Source: Pseudomonadota bacterium (GTDB lineage Bacteria; Pseudomonadota; Gammaproteobacteria; Steroidobacterales; Steroidobacteraceae). From it: a stretch of 64,000 bases of DNA. This document shows, in pieces, positions 8,751 to 17,144 of this stretch. A model generated the notes under the pieces. The model worked only from the letters and a program-made list of their open reading frames with translations, was not told the DNA's origin and did not search any database. Position 1 is the stretch's first letter, and each line of letters begins with the position of its first letter. Both the position numbers and the translations under genes were made by a program. The stretch is from the NCBI GenBank assembly GCA_021816775.1, contig JAKAXA010000018.1:1-64000 (forward strand), read 5' to 3'.

Positions 8751-9002
8751 GTGTTGCGGCTGCGGCGCCGGATGAATCCCGCGACTGCCATCCTGGTTGT
8801 CGGCGCGCCCGTGCGAGGAGCTGAATGGACGCGGAACCGGCAAGCCCGAGCCCGCTCGCGGCAGGCGTCGATGGACTCGAATTTAATCGTTCTGTCATTG
8901 ATGTCAGATACGCTCGTCATGGGGAATCGGTGAACGCGCGCCGCGTGATGGCGGTCCCAATGGGCGCGTTCGAATTTATCCTTACGCAAGAAGAATGGTC
9001 GT

Positions 9003-11909
9003 ATGACACAGCCGAATACAGATGCGCTCCGGCATTCGCGGCGTCCGCTCGCGCTTGCGCTCGGTTTGGGGCTGACGGTGTCGGCCGCAGCCGCTGCGGG
9101 CAGCGGGCGTCATTTCGTTCCGATGCCGGTGACGGTCACGGCCGCCAATCGCTCGCGCTACACGGGCATCCTGCCGACCTGGCGCCGTGTCACGCCGGTC
9201 GGCACGATCGTCAGCACACCGAATTTCCCCACCCAGGTGCTGAGTGTCGCAGGCCACGTGCTCGTGTTGGCCAATGGCGCGACGGCATTCCAGACGGTCA
9301 CCTGGTACGGCCCGGACCTGCAGCGGCAGGCGCGCCTGGCCGCCTTCAGTGAAGTGGCCCCGACCCGTGCGACGGTATCCACCTCCGGCGGCAGCACGGG
9401 ACTGGCGCTGAATCCCAGGCACGCGGGCGCTCCCGGCATGGTCTACTCCACGGATCAGCCGGCCAAACGGCGCGCTGCGGAGGCGGCGGCGACGGCACGC
9501 GCCGAGGAGAATCCCCAGTCCATTGCGACGACGGTCGTTTCCCACAGCGATCTGTTCCAGGGATTGGCGGCAGGTCCCGGCGGCATCGTGTATGCGACGG
9601 GCGGGAACTCGGACCAGGTGCTGGCGCTTCGCCTGCAGGGCGCAAATGCACGGGTGGTGCGCCAGTATCCGCTCAAGTGGCAGGCCTTCCCGCCCAGGCA
9701 GTATCCCTACACGTACCAGGCCGATCACGGACACAAGCCGTTTCATTTTTATCCTGATTCCGTGGCGGTGGGGCCGAACGGCCGCCATCTCTACGTCACG
9801 GGCATGCTGGCCAACTCACTGGCGCGCATCGATATCCGCAGCGGCAAGACGGCCTACGTCAACGTCGGACCGTATCCCTTCGCGGTCATTCTCGCCGACC
9901 GAGGACGCCGTCTCGCGGTGAGCGACTGGGCGGGCAACGGGGTCACCATCCTCGATCGGCGCAGCCTGAAGGTGCTGGGGGCCGTTGCGACCGGGCCGCA
10001 AGTCGGAGCTCATACCGTGGCCGCCGGAGTCCATCCGACGGCGATGGCCCCGGTGGGGCATGGTCCGGATATCTGGGTGGCCGATGCCAATGACGATGCG
10101 CTGGTGGAAGTCGATACGCAGGCGCTGAAGGCAGAGCGGGTCATCGCCGACGAACCGTATGCGCACGCGCCGCCCGGCAGTTATCCCGATGCGCTTGCCG
10201 CGGCCGACGGCAGGCTGTTCGTCGCCAACGCCGGCAATGACGACGTGGCGGTCTATGCGATCGGCAGCGGCCGGCGTCTCGGCCTGATTCCCACGGGCTG
10301 GTATCCGAGTGCGCTCACAGTCGCGCACGGTGCGCTCTATGTGGTTGCCGCGAAGGGGCTCGGCACCGGTCCGAACCTCAAGTGGCAGTACATCGGCAAC
10401 ATGATGCACGGCTTGCTGCAGAAGGTGCCGCTGCACGGCCTGTCTGGCAAGCTTGTGGCGTGGACTCGCGAGGCCCTGGCCGATCAGCATTTCCTGCCGG
10501 CGCAGCGCCGGGCGCTCGCGAGACGCAACGCCCGGACCGTGACCTTCCTGCGCCGGCACATTGCCTACGTGGTCTATATTCTTCGCGAGAACAAGACCTT
10601 TGACGAAGACTTCGGCGACTACCGCCGGGCGGGCAGATGGGCCGATCCGCACTTCGACCTGTATGGCCCGAAGGAGCTGCCCAATCTCTACCGTCTGGCG
10701 GCGCACAATGCGCTCTTCGCCAACTTCATGGCGGACGGGGAGGTGACCGCCCAGGGCCACCAATGGTCCGATGGCGCATCGGATTCCGATGTGGTCCAGC
10801 GGCTGTGGCCGCAGTACTACTCCGGCCGCGGACTCCTCTGGAACGCCGGGCCTGGCGGCACCGGCGCGCTGACTCCCAAGGCGGCCGCCAGCCACGATCC
10901 ATTCGAGTACGCCCAGCGGGTCCTCGGCGAGTACACCAACCCCTGGATCAGCTACCCGCAGCGCCTCTATCTCTTCAATGACCTGCTCGCCCATCATGTT
11001 TCGTTCGAAGACTTCGGCGAGAACCTGACGCGCAGCCGGGACGGCGTGATCCGTCGCGCGCTGCTCGCCCACGTCGATCGGACCTATCCCGGCTGGGACC
11101 GCATGATCCGCGATACCAACCGGGTCGCCGCGGCGGTCTCCTGGCTGAAGGCTCACCCCGGCAAGGCCTTCCCGCATTTCATTTTCATCTGGATTCCGGA
11201 TGATCACACGGCGGGCCTCAGTCCGTGCTATTACAGCCCCGACTACTACGTGGCCGATAACGATCACGCCACGGCGCAGCTGCTGCACTATCTCGCCAGT
11301 ACGCCCCAATGGCGCCACATGGCGGTCTTTCTGGACGAGGACGATGCCCAGAGCGGAGCCGACCACCTCAACGCGCATCGCACGCTTGCGCTTGCCATGG
11401 GGCCGTGGGTGAAGTCCGGCGAGCTCGATACGACACCCTTGTCGCAGGTGAACATCGTGCGCAGCGTGGAGGCGGTGTTCGACCTGCCGGCGATGTCCCA
11501 ATGGGACGCCAATGCGCGCGTGATCTCCGGAATCTGGCGCGACACGCCGCGCACGGCCGCCGTGCCCGTGCTGCCCATGCGCGTAGCGGTTCAGTTCAAT
11601 GCCGGCAAGTGCAGCAACCAGCTGCGGCTGCGGCGCGAGGCTGGTGCGTCCGGCCGCGTGCTGACACGCGCGTGGCTGAACCGTCACACCGACCCGCACG
11701 GTGGCCGCAGCGCGGCCGTCGCGGCGGCGGATCGCTACACCCCGACGTCAATTCTGAAAGTGCAGGGCCCCGAACAGCTGCGCCAGGAGTGGATTGCGAG
11801 CAAAGGCGTGCGCAGTTACGAAGCGTTCCAGCAGTATCTGCGCGCCTATGCCGCCGCCCGCGGAAATACTCCGGCGTCCTACGAAGCGAACGACGGGCAG
11901 CTGCGTTGA
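9003..11909 (+). CDS. Bifunctional YncE-like beta-propeller / alkaline-phosphatase-superfamily phosphoesterase
   Basis: A 968-residue exported protein. The signal peptide (about residues 14-33) precedes a YncE/YVTN-type beta-propeller (about 50-480) with repeats such as DSVAVGPNGRHLYVTG, AVSDWAGNGVTILDRRS and LFVANAGNDDVAVY. The C-terminal half begins VVYILRENKTFDEDFGDY, the start of the phosphoesterase family related to phospholipase C and acid phosphatases. It continues with the HQWSDGASDSD region and FIWIPDDHT plus VFLDEDDAQSGADHLNAHR, which supply the metal-binding Asp/His residues of the alkaline phosphatase fold. Periplasmic phosphate-ester hydrolysis is likely; the substrate is unknown. 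The combination is common in soil proteobacteria and Acidobacteria. Purine-rich AAGAAG lies just upstream of the ATG. Confidence 0.85.
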   Translation: MTQPNTDALRHSRRPLALALGLGLTVSAAAAAGSGRHFVPMPVTVTAANRSRYTGILPTWRRVTPVGTIVSTPNFPTQVLSVAGHVLVLANGATAFQTVTWYGPDLQRQARLAAFSEVAPTRATVSTSGGSTGLALNPRHAGAPGMVYSTDQPAKRRAAEAAATARAEENPQSIATTVVSHSDLFQGLAAGPGGIVYATGGNSDQVLALRLQGANARVVRQYPLKWQAFPPRQYPYTYQADHGHKPFHFYPDSVAVGPNGRHLYVTGMLANSLARIDIRSGKTAYVNVGPYPFAVILADRGRRLAVSDWAGNGVTILDRRSLKVLGAVATGPQVGAHTVAAGVHPTAMAPVGHGPDIWVADANDDALVEVDTQALKAERVIADEPYAHAPPGSYPDALAAADGRLFVANAGNDDVAVYAIGSGRRLGLIPTGWYPSALTVAHGALYVVAAKGLGTGPNLKWQYIGNMMHGLLQKVPLHGLSGKLVAWTREALADQHFLPAQRRALARRNARTVTFLRRHIAYVVYILRENKTFDEDFGDYRRAGRWADPHFDLYGPKELPNLYRLAAHNALFANFMADGEVTAQGHQWSDGASDSDVVQRLWPQYYSGRGLLWNAGPGGTGALTPKAAASHDPFEYAQRVLGEYTNPWISYPQRLYLFNDLLAHHVSFEDFGENLTRSRDGVIRRALLAHVDRTYPGWDRMIRDTNRVAAAVSWLKAHPGKAFPHFIFIWIPDDHTAGLSPCYYSPDYYVADNDHATAQLLHYLASTPQWRHMAVFLDEDDAQSGADHLNAHRTLALAMGPWVKSGELDTTPLSQVNIVRSVEAVFDLPAMSQWDANARVISGIWRDTPRTAAVPVLPMRVAVQFNAGKCSNQLRLRREAGASGRVLTRAWLNRHTDPHGGRSAAVAAADRYTPTSILKVQGPEQLRQEWIASKGVRSYEAFQQYLRAYAAARGNTPASYEANDGQLR

Positions 11910-12516
11910 GGAGCGGCTGCGGCTCAGCGGGCGCCGCGCCATGTACGCGCAATGGACGGGGGTGCGGGAGCCGAGGCGCCCCGGCATGACCTTCGGTGCC
12001 GATACGCGGCCGATGGGAGCTGAGTAAGGAGTCGGGCACGGACATTCCGCAGGACGCACCCAGGAACCGCGGCGCCTGCGCCCGGTTCGCCGCCGCCTCC
12101 CCGGAGGCTCGAGCGGCGAACCCCGCGGGCATTGACCGGAGGGCTCCCGCCCGCGCGGGGGGCGCCGCGGACGATGCCCCCCGGTCCGCGGACCGCGCAG
12201 CGCGATGAACTGCAGAGCAGGTCACGACGGCCCGCCGGATGGCCGGCGGATGCGCTCGCCGCCCCGGGGAGCGCATCCCGGGATCGGGATGCGCCGGTTC
12301 AGGCCTCAGGCCCCGGGGCATCGCAGCGGCGTTGCCGCCATGGTCGGCGGATGATCGAAAAGCGGCCGAGGATCGACTACACTCCGATCCTGCGTAAGAA
12401 CGAACTAGAAACCGCAGTTGCCGAGAGCATTCCATTCATTCGCATCGCACACCGCGAGGGTCATCGCAGGAGCGTCGCCCGCCGCCTGACCCGCGCGCTG
12501 GCCGATCCATATCGCC
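11910..12516. other. Intergenic with one inverted repeat
   Basis: About 600 bases without a recognisable gene. The only structure noted is an inverted repeat at 12369-12391, AGGATCG and CGATCCT arms separated by nine bases, 126 bases before the diguanylate cyclase. It may be an operator, or chance. Confidence 0.35.
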
Positions 12517-13617
12517 ATGAGATATCTCGAATCCAAAGAGCAGAGCGCCGAGTTGCTGCGCCTCACGCTGCCGCTGATGGTGCGCCAGGCGGCCGCCTAT
12601 CACCCCGTCAGCTACACACTCTGGTACGAGCACGTCGCGGGCATCAACCCGCCCCTGAGCACCGCCCTCACGGCCCGGCTCGAGTCCGAGGAGCCTCTGA
12701 CCGACGAGGAGGTGTACCGGCTCTACGACCGCCACGTCTCGGAGCGAGACGCGGCCGTGCTCGATCATCTGCAGCAACGGCTGCAGAGCCTGCTCGACGA
12801 CACCGTGCAGACCTTCAACAGTGCCGGTGAGGATACCGGCCACTTCAGCCGGGCGCTGCGCGAGAGCCGCTCGGATCTGACGCAGGAGACCACGGTCGCG
12901 AAGATCCAGCAGGTGATCTCGCGATTGTTGAGCGAGGCGCTGCGGATGGAAACGATGACGCAGATCCTCGCCGAGAAGCTCGATGGCCGGACTCAGGAAG
13001 TCAAGGTACTGACCAAGCAGCTGCAGCAGGCGCAGAGCGAGGCCCTCATCGATCCGCTGTGCGAGATACACAACCGGCGGGGCTTTCTGCGCGAAGCGAA
13101 GATGGTGCTTGAGTCCTGCGCCGGACTGGCCGGCAGCGCGCTCGTGCTCGCCGATGTGGATCACTTCAAGCAGATCAACGATACCTACGGGCACCTGCTC
13201 GGGGACAAGGTGCTGCGCAGCATCGCCGGCATTTTCCGCGACAACATCAAGGGGCGGGACATCGCCGCACGGGTCGGCGGCGAGGAGTTTGCACTGCTGC
13301 TCCCGCACACCACGCTGCAGGGGGCGCATACGGTGGCCGAGCAGATCCGCGCGGCGGTGGCGCGCGGGCGGATCTTCCGTGATCGGACCCAGGAAGTCAT
13401 CGGGTCGATCACCATATCGCTCGGCATCGCGGTCGGCGCCCCCGGCGAGTCGCTGGATACGCTGATGTTCCGGGCAGATCAGGCGCTCTACGCGGCGAAA
13501 AACGCCGGCCGCAATCAAGTGTGCGCAGAGGGGGCCTCTTCGCAGTTGCCGCTGCATGCCGACGCGCGGATCGAGCCGGTGCCACGCGAGGCCGGTGCAG
13601 ATCCCTGCGCCGAGTGA
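12517..13617 (+). CDS. Diguanylate cyclase (GGDEF) with soluble N-terminal region
   Basis: A 366-residue protein without membrane helices. Residues 1 to about 165 are helical and end in a coiled coil (KIQQVISRLLSEALRM to KQLQQAQSE). The GGDEF domain (about 170-335) opens with DPLCEIHNRRGF, a variant of the usual DPLTGLxNRR. It has DVDHFKQINDTYGH and an intact RVGGEEF catalytic loop. The inhibitory I-site RxxD is not conserved (KGRD at that position), so product inhibition may be weak. It synthesises cyclic-di-GMP from two GTP. It stands alone; the signal is presumably sensed by the N-terminal region. Start ATG at 12517 fits the domain beginning. Confidence 0.88.
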   Translation: MRYLESKEQSAELLRLTLPLMVRQAAAYHPVSYTLWYEHVAGINPPLSTALTARLESEEPLTDEEVYRLYDRHVSERDAAVLDHLQQRLQSLLDDTVQTFNSAGEDTGHFSRALRESRSDLTQETTVAKIQQVISRLLSEALRMETMTQILAEKLDGRTQEVKVLTKQLQQAQSEALIDPLCEIHNRRGFLREAKMVLESCAGLAGSALVLADVDHFKQINDTYGHLLGDKVLRSIAGIFRDNIKGRDIAARVGGEEFALLLPHTTLQGAHTVAEQIRAAVARGRIFRDRTQEVIGSITISLGIAVGAPGESLDTLMFRADQALYAAKNAGRNQVCAEGASSQLPLHADARIEPVPREAGADPCAE

Positions 13618-14021
13618 GGCGTCATCGGCCTTCTCTTCCCGCCTGGTGAGACGGGATCCGTTCGAGGCCGCGCAGTACGCCTGGGGTGACACGGCGTTGC
13701 CGCAACGCCCTCCGCAGGATGCGGGCCGGCGTTGCGGGGCCAGCGCAGTATCCGGACACCACGCTCGAGCGGGCTACGGATCGTGCCGCCGGCCGCGGCC
13801 AGACCGCCTCCTGCACTCAGTGGAATTGAGCCCGGGCGGCGGGCATCTCGAGCCGCGGCACAGGGCGGCGAGGGCGGAACTGTTCCATACCGCGAACAGG
13901 CGCTGTCCGGCCGAGACATAGGCCGCCCGAAAATCCGAGTGCGGCGGCGCCGCGGCGCATACTGCCTCGAGATTGGGGACCGGCCGGCCTGCGCTGCGCC
14001 GTCCCTTGGCGTGCAGCCCAT
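13618..14021. other. Intergenic, nothing recognised
   Basis: About 400 GC-rich bases between the diguanylate cyclase and the chemotaxis-type gene. Open frames on both strands have no recognisable product and no clear promoter or terminator was found. Confidence 0.35.
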
Positions 14022-15456
14022 ATGACCCGAAATCCGCTGCCCGAGACGGCGCTTCGCAGCAGCGCAGGGGCAGACGCGGCGGCTGCCCGCCTGGTCAATG
14101 ACATTGCCGCCCGCGTCGGCTCGCTCGACGTCGCGGTGGCGGACATCGCGGGCAACCTGGAGGATCTCTCGGCCCGGGTGTCCGCTCAGGCGGCCCAGTT
14201 CGAGGAATTGCACCAGGCGACCGAGGCGATGGTTGCGGGCAACCGCGATATCGAGCACGCCGCCCGCAAGGCACAGCAGGCAGGCTCTGCCGCCGGCGGG
14301 GAGATCGCCGAGTCCCGTGCGCGGCTCGGCAAGGCGCTCGAGCACATCGGACTGCTCACGGCCGCGGTGAAGCGGATCGAAGGGAGACTCGGCTCCTTCG
14401 GCTCCGTGCTGACGGAGATCAGCGCCGTAGCCTCGTCCATCGAAACCATCGCCAAACAGACCCGCTTGCTGTCGCTCAACGCCGGGATCGAGGCGGCGCG
14501 CGCCGGTGAGGCGGGTCGTGGTATCGCGGTGGTGGCCGGGGAAGCGAAGAATCTTGCCGAGGGCACGCGTGCCGCGATCGAGCGGATCACGCGCACGGTG
14601 CGCTCGCTGGCCACCCAGATCGAGGCGCTGATCAGCGAGAGCGGCGAGGCGGCCAACCATGCCAATCACGCCGGACACGGCGCACAGGAAGTCCACGGCG
14701 TCGTCATCCGCGCCGACGCGGCGTTCTCGACCGTGAGGCGGGAGATCGATTCGATCGCCCGGTCGGCCGCCTCGAATCTCGACGCGTGCAACGCCACGCT
14801 CGAGGAGCTCGGCACTCTGGCCGAGGGGGGTGCAGCTCTGCTCGGCGAGTCTGGTCCAGGCCGACCAGCGGATCGAGGGGCTGCTCGGCCTGAGCGAGGA
14901 GCTGATCAGCCTGATCGCCGAGAACGGCGTCGAGACCGCCGATACGCCGATCATCCGGCTCGGCATCGACGCGGCGAAGCGGATCGGGGAGCTCTTCGAG
15001 GCGGCGATCGCCCGGGGCGAGATCACCGAGAGGCAGCTCTTCGATGAGCGCTACCGGGAGATTCCCGCAACCAACCCTAAGCAGTTCATGACCGATTACG
15101 TGGAGTTCACCGATCGGGTGCTGCCGGCTCTCCAGGACCCGCTGCAGAGCGCCGATCCGCGCATCATCTTCTGCATCGCCTGGGCCAGGGGCGGCGACCT
15201 GCCGACGCACAACCCCGAGTACGGCCAGCCGCAGAGCAAGGATCCGGTCTGCAACGCCGCCCACTGGCGCAACCGCCGCGTGTTCGGCGACCGGGCCGTG
15301 CAGAAGGTGGCAGGCAACACCAAGCGGTTCCTGCTGCAGACGTATCGACGCGACATGGGCGGCGGCCGCTTCGTGCTGATGAAGGACCGCTCGGCCCCGA
15401 TCTGGGTGCACGGCCGCCACTGGGGCGCCTTCCGGATCGGCTATCGCCAACCATGA
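14022..15456 (+). pseudogene. Methyl-accepting chemotaxis-type protein with C-terminal sensor, frameshifted
   Basis: The gene reads in one frame from 14022 to about 14826 and then in another from about 14830 to 15456. The first part (about 268 residues) is an MCP signalling hairpin with the highly conserved tip region [22 protein letters not shown] followed by [17 protein letters not shown]. The second part continues [20 protein letters not shown]. It ends in a domain with FTDRVLPALQDPL, DLPTHNPEYGQPQ, NRRVFGDRAVQK and FLLQTYRRDMGGGRFVLMKD, which I know as a C-terminal extension of cytoplasmic MCPs. Removing one G from the six-G run at about 14824-14829 restores one protein of about 477 residues. 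Real mutation, homopolymer variation or sequencing error cannot be separated here. Confidence 0.78.
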
Positions 15457-15467
15457 GCGACGCCTGC

Positions 15468-15500
15468 CGGCACGGGATGGAACCTGCCATGCCCGTGCCG
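15468..15500. terminator. Bidirectional hairpin between convergent genes
   Basis: Stem CGGCACGGG-ATGG (15468-15480) pairs with CCAT-G-CCCGTGCCG (15487-15500) around a six-base loop, with one bulged G. It sits exactly between the stop of the chemotaxis-type gene and the stop of rlpA on the opposite strand, as expected for a shared terminator. No long U-tract on either side. Confidence 0.55.
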
Positions 15501-15501
15501 C

Positions 15502-16164
15502 TCACAGGTGCCCCAGGATGTCGAGCAGCAGTTTCAGCGAGCCCCACACAATGCCGACGGCGATCCGCACGCCGGTCGAGGTGATGTCGACGACGCCACG
15601 CAACGCAAAACGGCCGGCCTCCGCCAGCAGTTCGTGGGGATGGCGCTTGGCGTAATCGACGGCGATCTGCTCGTCGGTCCGCGCAGCCCGGCGCTGCGCG
15701 GCAGTGAGGTCGGAGGCCGGGATGGCCGTGACGCGCACCGGAGCCGTCCCGTTGCGATAGTAGCCGAGCTCGTGTGCCACGGCCGGCGTCGCATCGATGA
15801 TGCGCCCGCGGTAGAAGGGACCCCGGTCATCGACCATCGCGACCGCATCGCGGCCGTTGCGCAGGTTGCGGACGTCCACCCAGGTGCCGAACGGCAAGGT
15901 CTTGTCGGCGATGCGCATCGCATTGGGGTCGAACGGGACGCCGCTTGCCGTCGGGCGGCCGGCGGACCGCAGGCCGTACCACGAGGCCACGCCGCGCGCG
16001 CGGTAACCGGCCGCTGAGGCGAGCACCCGATAGCAGCCATAGCCGCTGACGCAGTACCCGTCGGGCGGCACCCGCCGCGCTGGACCGGAGGCACAGCCCG
16101 CAAGGAGGCAGGCCGCAAGGCCAATCCCGCCCCAGGCAACCGCGCTTCGGCGGGCTCGATTCAT
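15502..16164 (-). CDS. rlpA: RlpA-like septal ring lytic transglycosylase lipoprotein
   Basis: A 220-residue lipoprotein. The signal peptide ends in lipobox LLAGC (Cys about residue 23). The double-psi beta-barrel domain (about residues 58-148) shows GVASWYGLRSAGRPTASG, the DKTLPFGTWVDVRN core and VDDRGPF, ending RIIDATPAVAHELGY. RlpA proteins act on denuded peptidoglycan glycan strands, often at the division septum. There is no C-terminal SPOR domain, so septal targeting by that route is not expected; instead the C-terminus is a predicted amphipathic/hydrophobic stretch (GIVWGSLKLLLDIL). ATG at 16164 places the signal peptide correctly; the longer open frame is not supported. Whether it has enzymatic activity is unknown. 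Confidence 0.85.
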   Translation of the reverse strand: MNRARRSAVAWGGIGLAACLLAGCASGPARRVPPDGYCVSGYGCYRVLASAAGYRARGVASWYGLRSAGRPTASGVPFDPNAMRIADKTLPFGTWVDVRNLRNGRDAVAMVDDRGPFYRGRIIDATPAVAHELGYYRNGTAPVRVTAIPASDLTAAQRRAARTDEQIAVDYAKRHPHELLAEAGRFALRGVVDITSTGVRIAVGIVWGSLKLLLDILGHL

Positions 16165-16271
16165 CGCATCCCAGAGCGCATCACCGGCCCGCCGCGCGCC
16201 CGCCGTTGTGCGCGGCGGGCGGTCGCGGGGGCCGCTGCGCCGAGCGGCAATTCTCTGCGTGCGCGCTGCGC

Positions 16272-17030
16272 TCAGTGCACGTAGGAGGCTGCGTTGACGT
16301 CGATGGTGCAGCCGGTCGCATGGTCGGCTAGGCCGCTGGCGAGGAATACGACGATGGGGGCGATGTCTCGGGGCTCGGTCAGCCGCGTGAGCGCGATGTC
16401 CCCGATTGCGTATTCCTCGCCGTACTGGCTGATGAAATCCCCCGCCATTTCGGTGCGGGTAAAGCCCGGCGCCACGTTGAACGCGACGATGCCCGCTTTG
16501 CCGAATCCGCGCGCGATGGAGCGGGTCAGCGCGACCAGGCCCGCCTTGGAGGCGGCGTACGCGAGGTACGGCGGCTGGTCGCCCCGAAACGCCGCCCGTG
16601 AGGTGATGTTGATGATCCGCCCGCCGCCGCGGTCCGCGAAGTGCGCGACGGCGAGCTTGCAGAGAATCCCCGGCGCGCGCAGGTTGGTCGCCATCGTCGT
16701 GTCCCACTCCTCGATCCAATGCTCGAGGTCGCTCTCGAGTGGCGAGCCGATCGCGACTCCCGCGTTGTTCACGAGCGTGTGCACCTGGCCGAAACGGGCG
16801 ACCACCGCGCTCCAGAGGTCCGCGCACTCGTCGGATCTGGCCAGATCCGCCTGGAAAATCTCGGCGTTGTGGCCGATCTCCTCCGCCAGCGTCTCGGCCG
16901 CCGCGCGGTGACTGCGGTAATGCACGGCGACCCGTGCGCCCGCATCACCCATGGCGCGGGCGATGGCCGCACCAATGCCGCGACTTGCGCCGGTGACCAG
17001 TACGCAGGTGTTCGTCAAGTCGATCTGCAT
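16272..17030 (-). CDS. SDR family NAD(P)-dependent oxidoreductase
   Basis: A 252-residue classical short-chain dehydrogenase. The nucleotide-binding TGASRGIG lies near residue 13, NNAG near 83, a catalytic Ser in ITSRAAF, and the YAASK (YxxxK) pair, followed by APGFTRTEMAG. It resembles 3-oxoacyl-ACP reductase/acetoacetyl-CoA reductase-like SDRs. Substrate specificity cannot be assigned. ATG at 17030 is chosen over the upstream one at 17060 because CAGGAGA lies about seven bases before it and the family starts here. It is divergent from the 5-oxoprolinase gene, 114 bases apart, so the two may share a control region. The C-terminal TIDVNAASYVH replaces the common INVDGG motif. Confidence 0.87.
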   Translation of the reverse strand: MQIDLTNTCVLVTGASRGIGAAIARAMGDAGARVAVHYRSHRAAAETLAEEIGHNAEIFQADLARSDECADLWSAVVARFGQVHTLVNNAGVAIGSPLESDLEHWIEEWDTTMATNLRAPGILCKLAVAHFADRGGGRIINITSRAAFRGDQPPYLAYAASKAGLVALTRSIARGFGKAGIVAFNVAPGFTRTEMAGDFISQYGEEYAIGDIALTRLTEPRDIAPIVVFLASGLADHATGCTIDVNAASYVH

Positions 17031-17144
17031 GAGATGGTCTCCTGGCTCGCAACGGCTCACGCCAGTCTATCATCGAGCGCCCCCGCCGACGGCGCGGGGC
17101 CCCTCCTTGCGCACCTGCGCCGATCGGCCTGTTAAGATTCCGCG

